Positions 10,901 through 19,392 of a DNA stretch of 64,000 bases are shown piece after piece. The notes beneath the pieces are model-generated. The model worked only from the letters and a program-made list of their open reading frames with translations. It had not been told where the DNA came from and ran no database searches. Location of the stretch: contig CAZCFZ010000008.1 of the NCBI GenBank assembly GCA_964498065.1, positions 23,278-87,277 of the forward strand, in the 5' to 3' direction. The stretch's first letter is position 1, and every line of letters begins with the position of its first letter. The DNA comes from FEN-1297 sp964498065. GTDB lineage: Bacteria > Bacteroidota > Ignavibacteria > Ignavibacteriales > Ignavibacteriaceae. A program made the translations under genes and the position numbers.

Positions 10901-11369
10901 CTATTCTTATTAATATGTTGCTTTCTCGATAATTGTATAATGAACCCTGTACACGAATATAAGAAGAACCGCTAAAATAAGTCTGGCCCAATATTGTACC
11001 CCAAGATGAACCAGCATCGGTGGAAGCTTCTATTCTAATATATCCACCACCTCCATCCGACGTTCTTACCCAGCACTGTAAATAGGGATTAGGCGTACTG
11101 GATAAATTCATTCCACTTGATAAAGTCAAGGAACTCCATGCATTTTTCTGCTGCATAACCCAGGCTTGAGTTCCACTTTTTGAGCTCACAGTTTTAATCA
11201 GCCACTGTGAGGCGTCGCGCGTCCAGTTTGCATATGACGCTGTTGTATCTTCTGCATTATCAAAGAAAGGAAATGCTGTTGTAACTTTATTTATCTTTTG
11301 AGCACTAACCATAGAATAAGATAAAAAGATCAACAGCATACACAGTTTAAAAGTATTTAATCTAAACAT
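7932..11369 (-). CDS. Secreted repeat protein with T9SS type A sorting domain
   Basis: The 1145-residue protein starts with a signal peptide ending in S-M-V-S-A-Q. It is built from alternating modules. A jelly-roll-like module beginning A-F-P-F-F-D and ending Y-V/Y-I-D-D-I-L-I occurs near residues 31-185, 455-610 and 890-1037. A second module (T-F-E ... H-A-Y/F-E-D-S-P ... Q-Q-D-G-W-H-L-D-D-I-Q-I) occurs near 300-450 and 725-885. Fibronectin-like linkers join them. The last 90 residues are a type IX sorting domain (Q-N-Y-P-N-P-F-N-P-S-T-T-I ... G-V-Y-F-Y ... K-K-L-I-L). This predicts export across the inner membrane by Sec, passage through the type IX machinery and cell-surface attachment or release. 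The modules look like carbohydrate-binding or MAM-like folds, but no catalytic motif is visible, so the function is unknown. Confidence 0.85.
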   Translation of the reverse strand: MFRLNTFKLCMLLIFLSYSMVSAQKINKVTTAFPFFDNAEDTTASYANWTRDASQWLIKTVSSKSGTQAWVMQQKNAWSSLTLSSGMNLSSTPNPYLQCWVRTSDGGGGYIRIEASTDAGSSWGTILGQTYFSGSSYIRVQGSLYNYRESNILIRIGCYTGSSIYVDDILIDNAPTPQSFVLLNPTNNGLEVKWGQSTASDFGFYRIVLSTNQNMLNNDLNNYNGTLGFYAETDINARTETRVFDITNKATIDTVLTDLTFTNSIYYGKIYEQDTLQLVNQGSDRADATTTFTMTTETAPFTETFESSYKLAADIPWAITTDDASDAGHSATHAYEDSPGGNYPANADRNLVMKVNFGNIQQPVLRFNQKYSYEQNYDFGSLYMSSDDGGHWTKLASFTGSTGGLWETRDFDAGILKGTSGGLIAFKTTSNGAGVQQDGWHLDDIQIYNNTRTTAFPFFDDVSVDTTSQKKWIPGAWSIKIAGDHSGDSQVWYLPQCSGPDDDWENLTLGGPINLSSTPNPYIQFWVQRDDKSGGYVRVEASDDGGISWHSIRNQTYFSGSYIRIQASLYNYRENNVMVRIGCYAPSGKYYIDDILIDNAPTPQSFVMLNPTNNGMEFKWGKSTASDFSFYRIVVSTDQNKLNNDNNNSTDNVGFYAPTEINGHYESRVFDITNQNTTDTILTDLTFANNTTYYAKIYEQDSQQLVNQGSDKADNKTQFNVIPEVAPFTETFEGTEDTDYKWAADIPWTVTQADSADTSHSKTHAFEDSPNGNYAANSDRRLVVQMNLSSIVRPLLKFNHKYSFEQNYDYGYVDYSSDNSTWGNGTDVNIPLASFTGNSGGIWEAEEFDLGALSQQSAAFLRFTVGSNGPGIQQDGWHLDDIQIMDNKKITAIPFIDSVEVDSDSKTYWIAGIYKISIANARSGQQVWYCPQNNGQWNFITLRGVTDLSNAPKPYVSFWVKRNDGGGGYYRLDASSDGGQNWYKFPQQYFSGDYTHGLYSLALADHDFRTKNVLIRIGVYANSGAYYLDDIEFADSTGWVTGFKNNGLNNVPKEFSLSQNYPNPFNPSTTIRYALPSESKVKLSVYNLLGQLVTTLVNNVEQTGYHEVVFNALNLASGVYFYTIDVKSTDGKQNFQSAKKLILMK

Positions 11370-11932
11370 ATAACCGCCTAAATGTTGTTAATAAATGAAT
11401 TATTAATTTCCTACAATGAGCTGTTTTAAAATGTTCCGCAAAAAACATTAACGGTATGAACTAAGAATCCAGAAAAATGAAATTGTAAGTAATGTTTAAC
11501 AATGTTGTTGTTGTCTCAATTACCGTATGCAATTGGTTATTAGTTTTATTCCAACTTTCTGTAATAAATAACTTTTACTACTTTTATCTATTTATTGTAC
11601 AATAAGTTAAATTCATTGAATATAAGATCAATTTAAACCCATACTATTTAAATCCCCTGTTTAGGGTAATTTCCATTTAGATAATCAAAAAATACTTTCC
11701 TCTATCAATAAATATTTCTTAGAATTTATGGTAAATTAAACTGGATAAGAATATGTATTGAAACTATTTAATATTTAGATATGTCTGAACGTGGGATTAG
11801 AGAGCAAATTAAATGATTTATTCTGTATTTAGTTTTGATTTAATTTTTTTATAAGTTGATTGATTTTAGGACTTTTAAAATTATCAATTTAAAGTTTATG
11901 AATGGAAACTATTTTTTTTATTATGTTATATT
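11370..11932. other. Non-coding interval upstream of the T9SS gene
   Basis: These 563 bp are AT-rich and have no convincing reading frame. They presumably contain the promoter of the minus-strand T9SS gene, but no clear promoter was found. A perfect 14-bp palindrome (TTATTGTACAATAA) sits at 11592-11605, too far from the start codon to assign a role. Confidence 0.5.
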
Positions 11933-13069
11933 TTATCTTTTTATTCTCCTATACCTTTTTAGCGATTCTTGCTTAGAAGGTTTAATTTTCTTCCCGGGCC
12001 ATTTTGCCAACGGATTCTCTATTTGCACCTTTGTTAAACCGTCATCCGTTCCGATCCACATATTAGTTCCGTCAAAGTACAAACACAAAATCTTTGAAGA
12101 TTCAATATTAATGTCATTTAGATTTATCGGTGTAACCTTGTCCGTAAGTCTATCAATTAAAACCAGACCTCTTCCGTAATCTTTCTTTTCTTTTTTATCG
12201 AAATAATATACTCCGGCCCAAATTTTATTACCTGTTCTTTCAAGACAATAAATTCCATTGGCAGGCAAACCTTCTCTCATAGAAATTCTTTCCCATGAAT
12301 GATCCCTATTATAAAGATAAATACCTCCGACATTAAAATTCGGATTTTGATAACTTATAAACTCATCGGTACCGAACCAGACCCTCTCCGGATCGAATAA
12401 CATATCGGATATAGAAACCGAATTACCTTCATTTAAAAAACCGCCGTCCTTATTATTTATGTAAAGCCAAGCATTTTTATTATTGGCGTTCATTTTTTTC
12501 CGGTACCTAAAAACTCCCGATTCCGTACCAAACCATACCAGACTATCGCCATCGAGTCTGATTGACTTTATATTGTCGGATTTAGCATCTCTTCCTTGAG
12601 TTAAAACAAAATCAGTAAATTTCTGCCTTCTAACATCGAACCTTGTAAGATTTTCAAATCTGCCGATCCACAAAACATTTTGAGACGGATCATAACACAA
12701 CGCACGAATCCAGTTTCCCATCTCGCCGCCGAGTCTGAACTTCCTTTTTCTCCAATGATGTGTTCTAATCGTATAAATATATAATCCGTCCGCTGCGCCG
12801 GCCCATACGTAATTTTTATTTGCCGCAATAGTAAAGAAAAAATCAGATTCCCCGTTTTTATTTTTAGTAGAATAGTTTATCCATTTATTATTACTTTTAT
12901 TAAATTTATATATACCCTGCCCGTACGTTGAAATCCATAAATAGTTGCCTACATCGACAATACACGTAATCATCGCACCGTTAAGATATTTTTGGGATGG
13001 AACCAGCGGGAAAACGAAATAAGAATTTATAATTAAAAAAATAAGTAATAAGAAAAGTCGAATCTTCAT
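11933..13069 (-). CDS. Exported beta-propeller protein of two-component-sensor type
   Basis: From the ATG at 13069 the product has 378 residues; a GTG at 13084 is possible but less likely because the signal peptide begins M-K-I-R-L-F-L-L. The rest shows repeated short blade motifs of the kind found in the periplasmic sensor propellers of hybrid two-component systems: L-W-I-S-T-Y-G-Q-G-I-Y, V-W-A-G-A-A-D-G-L-Y, L-W-I-G-R, V-W-F-G-T-E-S-G-V-F, M-W-I-G-T-D-D-G-L-T. There is no transmembrane exit helix or kinase domain, so it is a stand-alone periplasmic or surface propeller. It ends in a lysine/arginine-rich tail. It follows panB by 36 bp and is probably its co-transcribed last partner. The ligand is unknown. 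Confidence 0.7.
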   Translation of the reverse strand: MKIRLFLLLIFLIINSYFVFPLVPSQKYLNGAMITCIVDVGNYLWISTYGQGIYKFNKSNNKWINYSTKNKNGESDFFFTIAANKNYVWAGAADGLYIYTIRTHHWRKRKFRLGGEMGNWIRALCYDPSQNVLWIGRFENLTRFDVRRQKFTDFVLTQGRDAKSDNIKSIRLDGDSLVWFGTESGVFRYRKKMNANNKNAWLYINNKDGGFLNEGNSVSISDMLFDPERVWFGTDEFISYQNPNFNVGGIYLYNRDHSWERISMREGLPANGIYCLERTGNKIWAGVYYFDKKEKKDYGRGLVLIDRLTDKVTPINLNDINIESSKILCLYFDGTNMWIGTDDGLTKVQIENPLAKWPGKKIKPSKQESLKRYRRIKR

Positions 13070-13105
13070 AAATATATAATTCACTAATATGGAATTCTTA
13101 TCTCG

Positions 13106-13921
13106 TCAATAACTTTCTTCTTCGGAAGGAAATTTATTCTGTTTAACATCTTCGATATAATTTTTTACCGCGTTCGAAATTTCATGTGCAAGTTCCGCAT
13201 AGTATCTTACAAATCTAGGATGGAAGTCGGTATTCAATCCAAGCATATCCGGCGTAACCAGAATCTGTCCATCGCAAAAAGCTCCTGCTCCAATACCAAT
13301 TGTAGGTATGTGCAGCTTTTCAGAGATTTTTTTCCCAAGTTGTGCGGGAACCTTTTCCACCACTACGGCAAATGCACCTGCCTGTTCAATTGCAACGGCA
13401 TCTTCCAAAATTTCCATTGCTTCTTCTTCGTTTCTTCCTCTTTCGCGATAACTTCCGAATTGATGGATACTCTGAGGAGTTAAGCCAATATGTCCGACAA
13501 CGGGGATACCCGCATCTGTTATTTTTTTAATTGTGTCGGCAACCCTTAAGCCGCCTTCCAGCTTTACCGCACCGGCTGGTGTTTCTTTCATTATCCGGCC
13601 GGCATTTCTAAAACCTTCATCCGCACCCAGCTGATAAGACATGAAAGGCATATCAACTACCACCAAAGCTCTGCTGACTCCTTTAGAAACAGCTTTTGTA
13701 TGATAGATCATTTCATCCATTGTTACGGGCAATGTAGTATCATTTCCCTGAAATACGTTGCCCAATGAATCACCAACTAATATTACATCTATTCCGGCTT
13801 CATCCAAAATTTTTGCAGTTATAAAATCGTAGGCTGTTAAAGCAGATATCTTTATACCTTTCTTCTTTAAAAGATATAAGGTCTTTGTTGTAACACGTTT
13901 AATTTCTTTTTCTGTACTCAT
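13106..13921 (-). CDS. panB: 3-methyl-2-oxobutanoate hydroxymethyltransferase
   Basis: This enzyme (271 residues) transfers a hydroxymethyl group from methylenetetrahydrofolate to alpha-ketoisovalerate to give ketopantoate, the first step of pantothenate and CoA synthesis. Seen directly are A-L-T-A-Y-D, V-G-D-S-L-G-N-V, V-V-D-M-P-F-M-S-Y, V-K-L-E-G-G, G-H-I-G-L-T-P-Q and the catalytic-loop segment T-I-G-I-G-A-G. The length is normal. It lies 25 bp after the lipM-like gene, at the tail of the lipid A cluster, with no other pantothenate gene nearby. Confidence 0.96.
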   Translation of the reverse strand: MSTEKEIKRVTTKTLYLLKKKGIKISALTAYDFITAKILDEAGIDVILVGDSLGNVFQGNDTTLPVTMDEMIYHTKAVSKGVSRALVVVDMPFMSYQLGADEGFRNAGRIMKETPAGAVKLEGGLRVADTIKKITDAGIPVVGHIGLTPQSIHQFGSYRERGRNEEEAMEILEDAVAIEQAGAFAVVVEKVPAQLGKKISEKLHIPTIGIGAGAFCDGQILVTPDMLGLNTDFHPRFVRYYAELAHEISNAVKNYIEDVKQNKFPSEEESY

Positions 13922-13946
13922 TATTGATAAAAGACTTTTATAATTA

Positions 13947-14720
13947 TTAAGAATAACTTAATTCATTTTCAATAAAAGAAAAATCCTTAATGTTTGCATT
14001 TTTAAATTTCATTTTATAATACAACTCAAATCCTTCTTTTAATGATTTTACCAGATGTTCATAATCAATCTTCTTATGAGTTATTGAATACAAGTCGGCA
14101 GTTTGATTAAGAAGTTCTAATATTAATCGCCGGTCTTCGCCGGAAATTCTAAGATAATTTATTATCTTTTTATGAAAATCACCGCATAAAATTGATCCGT
14201 GCTGCAGGATTATATTTTCAAATTTGTGCTGAGCACTTCCCACAAGTTTTCGGCCTTTATATTTAAGTTCACTCTTAGCCGATGCTGCAAAACAAACATC
14301 GCTTTTTTTATCTTTATAAAATTCGCGAAAATTCGGCTGAGAGCTTTCCAATTCAACAGCCGATAAATTTTTGTCATAAATTTTTAAGCCAAGCGCTAAA
14401 GCAGAATTTATTTCCTTATAAATATTTTGAGGGGAAGAATTTTGAACAACAGGCATAACAACCGCATAAGTTAATTCTTCTGCATGAAGAATTGCCCTTC
14501 CTCCTGTCGGTCTTCTTACAATATCAATTTTATCATATTCTGTTTTAACAGTATCAATTGCTTCTTTATTTTGATTTAATCCCAGGGAAATACAATATGG
14601 TTCCCACCTGTACACTCTAAAAAAAGCTTCATTATTTTTGCATATCTCCGAAAGATGAATATCAAAAGACATATTATACCTGCCGGAATTAAATCCGGTA
14701 TTTATAAACCTCCAATTCAT
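13947..14720 (-). CDS. LipM-like octanoyl/lipoyl protein transferase
   Basis: This is a biotin/lipoate protein ligase family member of 257 residues. The family signature R-R-P-T-G-G-R-A-I-L-H is at residues 69-79, followed by E-E-L-T-Y-A. A cysteine at residue 143 (D-V-C-F-A-A-S) and the Lys of G-R-K-L-V-G-S-A-Q near residue 158 match the layout of the cysteine-dependent octanoyltransferase LipM rather than the ATP-using LplA, which would carry an extra C-terminal domain. It would load octanoyl groups onto lipoyl domains such as GcvH. Its ATG overlaps the lpxA stop as ATGA, so it is translationally coupled inside the lipid A operon. LipM versus a lipoate ligase is not settled by sequence alone. 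Confidence 0.72.
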   Translation of the reverse strand: MNWRFINTGFNSGRYNMSFDIHLSEICKNNEAFFRVYRWEPYCISLGLNQNKEAIDTVKTEYDKIDIVRRPTGGRAILHAEELTYAVVMPVVQNSSPQNIYKEINSALALGLKIYDKNLSAVELESSQPNFREFYKDKKSDVCFAASAKSELKYKGRKLVGSAQHKFENIILQHGSILCGDFHKKIINYLRISGEDRRLILELLNQTADLYSITHKKIDYEHLVKSLKEGFELYYKMKFKNANIKDFSFIENELSYS

Positions 14721-15493
14721 TTACCAATTATTCCACGTTTGCTTTTTCCCAGAAACTGAAGAACATTTTTAACTAAGGGATGTTCTCCTAATTCTTCGGA
14801 TATTTTGTTTTTGGCCTGTGTCAAATTAAGGGAATTATCGTAAATATACGTATATGCTTTTTTTAAAGTAAAAATATCTTCATTTGAAAAACCCCTTCTC
14901 CTTAATCCAATTACATTCAATCCGGAATATTTTAAAGGTTCACTTGCCGCAAGTATATAAGGAGGAACGTCCTGCACCGCTCTGAATCCGCCGCCTATCA
15001 TAGAATGCTGGCCGACAATGCAAAATTGATGCACCGGTGTTAAGCCGCCGATAATTACATAATCTTCAATCGTTACATGACCGGCAATTTGAACGCCGTT
15101 TGCAAGAATACAATTATCTCCGATAACACAATCATGAGCTACATGTGCGTAAGCCATAAGTAAACAATTATTACCAACCTTGGAAAATCCGGTTTCTTTG
15201 GTTCCTCTGTGAAGAGTAACAAATTCATGAATAACCGTATCATCCCCTACGTAAAAAAAAGTTTCTTCGTTACCGAATTTTAAATCTTGCGGTGAATGAG
15301 CAATTGACGCAGATTGATATATTTTAACTCTGTTTCCGATTCGTGCACCGTTATATATTACGGCATGGGGACCTATTAAACAGTCATCTCCTATTTTAAC
15401 ATTATCCTCAATAATGGCATAGGGTAATATGGTTATATTATTTCCGAGCTCTGCTTTACTGCTGACAATAGCAGTCGAGTGAATATTGTTCAT
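14717..15493 (-). CDS. lpxA: UDP-N-acetylglucosamine acyltransferase (lipid A)
   Basis: LpxA transfers a 3-hydroxyacyl chain from acyl carrier protein to O3 of UDP-GlcNAc, the first step of lipid A synthesis. The ATG at 15493 (M-N-N-I-H-S-T-A-I-V) is preferred: it sits four bases past the lpxC-fabZ stop and begins at the conserved first hexapeptide coil. A longer frame from 15535 would overlap lpxC-fabZ. The 258 residues show left-handed beta-helix hexapeptides (I-G-D-N-C-I-L-A-N-G-V) and the catalytic region A-Y-A-H-V-A-H-D-C. A C-terminal helical part includes G-L-N-V-I-G-L-R-R-R-G-F. The length is normal. Confidence 0.96.
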   Translation of the reverse strand: MNNIHSTAIVSSKAELGNNITILPYAIIEDNVKIGDDCLIGPHAVIYNGARIGNRVKIYQSASIAHSPQDLKFGNEETFFYVGDDTVIHEFVTLHRGTKETGFSKVGNNCLLMAYAHVAHDCVIGDNCILANGVQIAGHVTIEDYVIIGGLTPVHQFCIVGQHSMIGGGFRAVQDVPPYILAASEPLKYSGLNVIGLRRRGFSNEDIFTLKKAYTYIYDNSLNLTQAKNKISEELGEHPLVKNVLQFLGKSKRGIIGK

Positions 15494-15497
15494 TATT

Positions 15498-16916
15498 TTA
15501 TTCTTGTTTCCCGTTAGCTGGTTCTCTATCAACAATAGCGGCCATAAAGTCGGCTTCGGCCACTAAATTATTATTTACGAAGGCCTTCCCGCTCATAACC
15601 ACTACCTTACTTTTTTTATTTGTTAACTCTATTTCCAAATATAATTCGTCGCCCGGCACAACAGTCTTTCTGAATTTGGCGTTATTTATCTGCATAAACA
15701 ATACAAGTTTTTCTTCCGGGTTCGGAAAAGAATTAAGCAGTAAAATTCCGCCGGTTTGCGCCATAGACTCAATTATTAAAACACCCGGCATTATCGGGTG
15801 GCCGGGAAAATGGCCCTGGAAAAAAGGCTCATTAACGGTAACCGACTTTATTCCAATTACTTTTTTATCCATTTCAAGGTGAATAATTTTATCAACTAAA
15901 AGGAACGGATACCTATGCGGCAAAATTCTTTGTATTGCTTCTATATCGAATACAATCCCTTCTTTTTTAACAAACTGATATTTTTTTACCAGTTTTTTCT
16001 GCTGATATAATTTTCTAATTTGTTTTGCAAATTCAACATTGGAACGGTGACCGGGACGCGCAGCCAGTATCTGCGCTTTTATCGGCGCTCCTATTAATGC
16101 AAGGTCGCCTAATAAATCCAATAGCTTATGCCGGACTGGTTCGTTTTTGAATCTCAATTCTTTATTGTTCAGAATTCCGTTCTTTCCGATCGTGACTTTT
16201 TCCTTAATACCCAGCTTTGTTCTTAATTTTTCTAATTCTTCTTCCTCGGAATTTCTATCGACAATTACAACCGCATTATCTATATCGCCGCCTTTAATTA
16301 AACCTACATTGGCAAGCTGTTCTACTTCACTTAAAAAGCAGAATGTTCTTGCAGGAGCAAATTCACTTACAAACTCTTTTTCCAGATCAAACAAACCTGT
16401 ATGCTGACTTCCCAGCGCAGGATTTTGATAATCCACCATCACGGTAGCTCGATAACCGTCGAGAGGAAGGGCAACAATATCAACTTGATTTTCTTCATCA
16501 TGATACATAACCGTTTCATCAATAATAAGATAATCCTTTGGCGCTTCCTGCTGAACAAAGCCTGCTTCCAGCAGCTTTTCAACGTAAGGCATTGAGCTGC
16601 CATCTACAACCGGCGGTTCAATTCCATCAAGTTCTACAATCATATTATCAATTTGTAGTCCTACAATTGCAGCAAGAACATGTTCTACGGTATGAACTTT
16701 TACCTCTCCAATACCCAGAGTTGTACCTCTGGAAACGTCGACTACGTTGTCCGCATTAGCAGAAATTTCAGGATTGCCGCCAAGATCGACTCTAACAAAT
16801 CTAAGTCCGTAATTTTCCGGTGCAGGTTTAAATGTCATTGTGCAAGACGTACCTGTGTGCAGCCCGATACCGGATAATGAAACCGGCTTTGCTATTGTTC
16901 TTTGTAACTCTAACAT
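15498..16916 (-). CDS. lpxC-fabZ: Bifunctional UDP-3-O-acyl-GlcNAc deacetylase / 3-hydroxyacyl-ACP dehydratase
   Basis: A fusion of 472 residues. The LpxC half (about 1-310) is the zinc deacetylase that commits to lipid A synthesis; it shows S-G-I-G-L-H-T-G and the zinc motif H-T-V-E-H-V-L-A-A, with a further H-K-L-L-D-L-L-G-D. The FabZ half (about 325-465) is a hot-dog dehydratase of fatty acid synthesis with the helix motif I-L-P-H-R-Y-P-F-L-L-V-D and the active-site run G-H-F-P-G-H-P-I-M-P-G-V. This fusion is known from Bacteroidota and Chlorobi and supports the taxonomic reading. It is followed by lpxA after four bases and preceded by lpxD after a 131-bp gap. Confidence 0.96.
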   Translation of the reverse strand: MLELQRTIAKPVSLSGIGLHTGTSCTMTFKPAPENYGLRFVRVDLGGNPEISANADNVVDVSRGTTLGIGEVKVHTVEHVLAAIVGLQIDNMIVELDGIEPPVVDGSSMPYVEKLLEAGFVQQEAPKDYLIIDETVMYHDEENQVDIVALPLDGYRATVMVDYQNPALGSQHTGLFDLEKEFVSEFAPARTFCFLSEVEQLANVGLIKGGDIDNAVVIVDRNSEEEELEKLRTKLGIKEKVTIGKNGILNNKELRFKNEPVRHKLLDLLGDLALIGAPIKAQILAARPGHRSNVEFAKQIRKLYQQKKLVKKYQFVKKEGIVFDIEAIQRILPHRYPFLLVDKIIHLEMDKKVIGIKSVTVNEPFFQGHFPGHPIMPGVLIIESMAQTGGILLLNSFPNPEEKLVLFMQINNAKFRKTVVPGDELYLEIELTNKKSKVVVMSGKAFVNNNLVAEADFMAAIVDREPANGKQE

Positions 16917-17047
16917 TTATAAATTCCGTATTTTGTTTAACTTATAATTTACTGGAAATAGGCCTCCAAAATAGCAAGTTGAGGTATGAAATACAATAAA
17001 ACTAAAGGCTGGAGTGAGTAATCTCTTGTTTATAAAAATTAGTAATT

Positions 17048-18097
17048 CTAACTTTTTAAGTTATTCAATTCTTCCTTTAAAGCTTCAAGCTGATCCTCAA
17101 GCTTCTTGATTCTATCTACATACTCAGGAAAATTTCTGATGTGTGCTTCGAGTTTTGACGCCGTCTTAATTTCCTTTGCCGGAGATCCGAAGTAAAGGCC
17201 GGGTTTAAGAATTGATTTGGACACACCGGACTGAGCAGCTACAATTACATTATTTTCCAACTTAATATGACCGACCAAACCAACCTGCCCGGCTAAAATG
17301 CAATTGTTACCAATCTTTGTACTACCAGATACACCCGATTGAGAAGAAATTACCGTGTCCTCACCAATAATTACATTATGAGCTATTTGTACAAGGTTAT
17401 CAATTTTAACTCCCCGTTTTATTATGGTAGCTCCCAAGGCTGCTCGATCGACTGAAACATTAGAACCTAATTCGACATCATCCTCAATTATAACAATTCC
17501 TATCTGAGGTATTTTTTGATAAACTCCTTTATCATCGGTAAAATAGCCAAAGCCATCGGAACCGACAACTGTTCCCGGATGAATGATCACTCTTTTCCCA
17601 ATCTTACATTTTTCTCTTATGCTAACATTCTGGAATAAAAGGGAACTTTCACCAACCTCAACGTCCTCAAGAAGAACCGTATTATGATATATTTTAACAT
17701 TATCCCCGATTTTACAACCGGCAGATATAACAACATTTTTTCCCAGAGCAACATTCTTTCCAATTACAGCAGCGGGATGTACATAAGCTGTTGAATCAAT
17801 TCCGTTTAAAGAAAATTCGGGGGAAAAATATTTAATAATAAGCTTTGAAAAAGCTTTGTTGGGATCTTTAACCTCAATATAAGTTATATCATCGCGGGAT
17901 TTATCGAATCCGGGTTTAACTAAAATTGCCGAAGCTTTTGTAACAGGAAAAAATTTTTCATAAGACGACATATATAAAAAAGTCAGATCGCCCGTTTTTG
18001 CTTCATCTATTTTTGCGAGATTATTGATTATAACTTTTTTGTTACCATAAATATTTCCGCCTACAAAAGCCGCTGCCTCTACCAGATTAATACTCAT
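17048..18097 (-). CDS. lpxD: UDP-3-O-(3-hydroxyacyl)glucosamine N-acyltransferase
   Basis: LpxD adds the N-linked 3-hydroxyacyl chain in the third step of lipid A synthesis. The 349-residue protein has the N-terminal uridine-binding domain (about 1-100), then a left-handed beta-helix of hexapeptide repeats with I-H-P-G-T-V-V-G-S-D-G-F-G-Y and I-A-H-N-V-I-I-G-E-D-T-V-I, and a C-terminal helix (L-E-D-Q-L-E-A-L-K-E-E-L). It begins 14 bp after the ompH gene at 18112, the classical Skp-LpxD order. Confidence 0.96.
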   Translation of the reverse strand: MSINLVEAAAFVGGNIYGNKKVIINNLAKIDEAKTGDLTFLYMSSYEKFFPVTKASAILVKPGFDKSRDDITYIEVKDPNKAFSKLIIKYFSPEFSLNGIDSTAYVHPAAVIGKNVALGKNVVISAGCKIGDNVKIYHNTVLLEDVEVGESSLLFQNVSIREKCKIGKRVIIHPGTVVGSDGFGYFTDDKGVYQKIPQIGIVIIEDDVELGSNVSVDRAALGATIIKRGVKIDNLVQIAHNVIIGEDTVISSQSGVSGSTKIGNNCILAGQVGLVGHIKLENNVIVAAQSGVSKSILKPGLYFGSPAKEIKTASKLEAHIRNFPEYVDRIKKLEDQLEALKEELNNLKS

Positions 18098-18111
18098 AAG
18101 AAATAATTTTT

Positions 18112-18633
18112 TTACTGTTGAATTTTTAATTTATCAAGCACTAATGTCGTAATATCATATTTATCTTTTGCATAAAGAAGAACAACCGCATTGCTTTTAT
18201 CAAATACAAAATCAAGGTTTTCTTCCTTAGCAACATCTTGAATTGCATTAAAAACTTTATTTTGAACCGGCTTCATTAGTTCTTCCTGCTTTTGAAAAAG
18301 TTCTCCGTTAGTACCGAATTTCTGGTCGCGATATTCATTAATCTGCTTATCAAGTTTATTTATTTCGGCTTCCATATCATTTCTCATCTGTTCGGTCATA
18401 ATAAGTTTTCTTCTGTCGAAGTCTGCTTCTTTTGCTTTTTTATCTGCCTGCATTTTATTAAGTTCCGCCTGCCATTCTTTTATTAATGCATTAAGCTTCT
18501 GATTAGCATCTTGGGCATCCGGGAGTTTACTCATAATTGTCTTGGAATCGACAAAACCAATTTTAAGCTGGCTAAACGCAACACTTGAAAAGCCGAAAAT
18601 GAAAATTGAGAGGGATAAAATAATTTTTTTCAT
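18112..18633 (-). CDS. OmpH/Skp-family periplasmic chaperone (copy 1)
   Basis: The 173-residue protein has a signal peptide ending in S-V-A-F-S-Q, then K-I-G-F-V-D-S-K-T-I and a long charged coiled-coil stretch (about 45-120). It closes with D-F-V-F-D-K-S-N-A-V-V-L-L-Y-A, the OmpH family pattern. Members form trimeric jellyfish-shaped chaperones that hold unfolded outer-membrane proteins for BamA. The start at 18633 has a GGAG ribosome site. It sits 199 bp after a paralogue and 14 bp before lpxD. Confidence 0.9.
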   Translation of the reverse strand: MKKIILSLSIFIFGFSSVAFSQLKIGFVDSKTIMSKLPDAQDANQKLNALIKEWQAELNKMQADKKAKEADFDRRKLIMTEQMRNDMEAEINKLDKQINEYRDQKFGTNGELFQKQEELMKPVQNKVFNAIQDVAKEENLDFVFDKSNAVVLLYAKDKYDITTLVLDKLKIQQ

Positions 18634-18832
18634 ATCAACTCCATATTCTAATTTGAATTGATGTTAAAAATAAGCTTAGATTGTATCAATATTAAATTAT
18701 ATCCCTCTCCTTTTTGAAAATATTTAAAATTAATAATAAAGCATGAAAAGGAAATAAATTAGATTATTCTCACGTTTCTCTATTAATATTACTTATTATT
18801 CTAAATAGGAATTAGAATAATTGGTTTAAATA

Positions 18833-19360
18833 TTAATAGCCTCCTGTTTTTAATCTATCTAGTACTTTATATGTAATATCATATTGAGGATCTGCATAAA
18901 GAAGTGAAACCTCACCGGCTTTATCAAAAATAAATTTCATATTTTCTTTTTTAGCTACGTCCTGAATAGCTTTATAAATTTTGTTTTTAACTGGTGTAAA
19001 AATAGAATCCTGCTTTTGATAAATTTCACCAGTACCTTGGGCGAATTTTACTTTTCTATAATCTATAATAGCCTGTTCCTGCGATACTAATTTTTGCTGC
19101 ATAGCCAGTTTTTCTTTATCACTCAGTTTGGTTGATTTTTTCTGATAATCCGCCAGACCTTTTTGGTAATCGGCAGTCATACTATCAAGATGAGCAGTCC
19201 ACGCATTGGTTAATGCATTCAAATCACCCTGAGCTTTAATGGCTTCCGGCATCTGATTTAATATTACCTGAGAATTAACATAACCAATTTTTTGTGTTTG
19301 TGCAAAAAGAAAACCTGTCCCCGATAAAATCAAAACTGTAATCAAAAAATACTTTTTCAC
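18833..19360 (-). CDS. OmpH/Skp-family periplasmic chaperone (copy 2)
   Basis: The 175-residue protein is a paralogue of the next gene. It has a signal peptide ending in G-F-L-F-A-Q, then Q-K-I-G-Y-V-N-S-Q-V-I-L-N-Q-M-P-E-A, a coiled-coil middle and the C-terminal K-F-I-F-D-K-A-G-E-V-S-L-L-Y-A-D. The start codon is GTG (19360), behind an AGGT ribosome site. It lies 32 bp after bamA, so it is probably co-transcribed and would deliver clients to BamA. Two adjacent OmpH genes are common in this lineage. Confidence 0.88.
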   Translation of the reverse strand: MKKYFLITVLILSGTGFLFAQTQKIGYVNSQVILNQMPEAIKAQGDLNALTNAWTAHLDSMTADYQKGLADYQKKSTKLSDKEKLAMQQKLVSQEQAIIDYRKVKFAQGTGEIYQKQDSIFTPVKNKIYKAIQDVAKKENMKFIFDKAGEVSLLYADPQYDITYKVLDRLKTGGY

Positions 19361-19392
19361 TGTACATACCTCAATAATTATTTTTTAATAAA

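Noticed and set aside
11592..11605. Perfect 14-bp palindrome as an operator
   Set aside because: It is over 200 bp from the nearest start codon and is a simple AT-rich sequence; such palindromes occur by chance.
15494..15535. Longer lpxA start overlapping lpxC-fabZ
   Set aside because: The first LpxA coil begins at the ATG at 15493, and the extra 14 residues look unrelated to the family.
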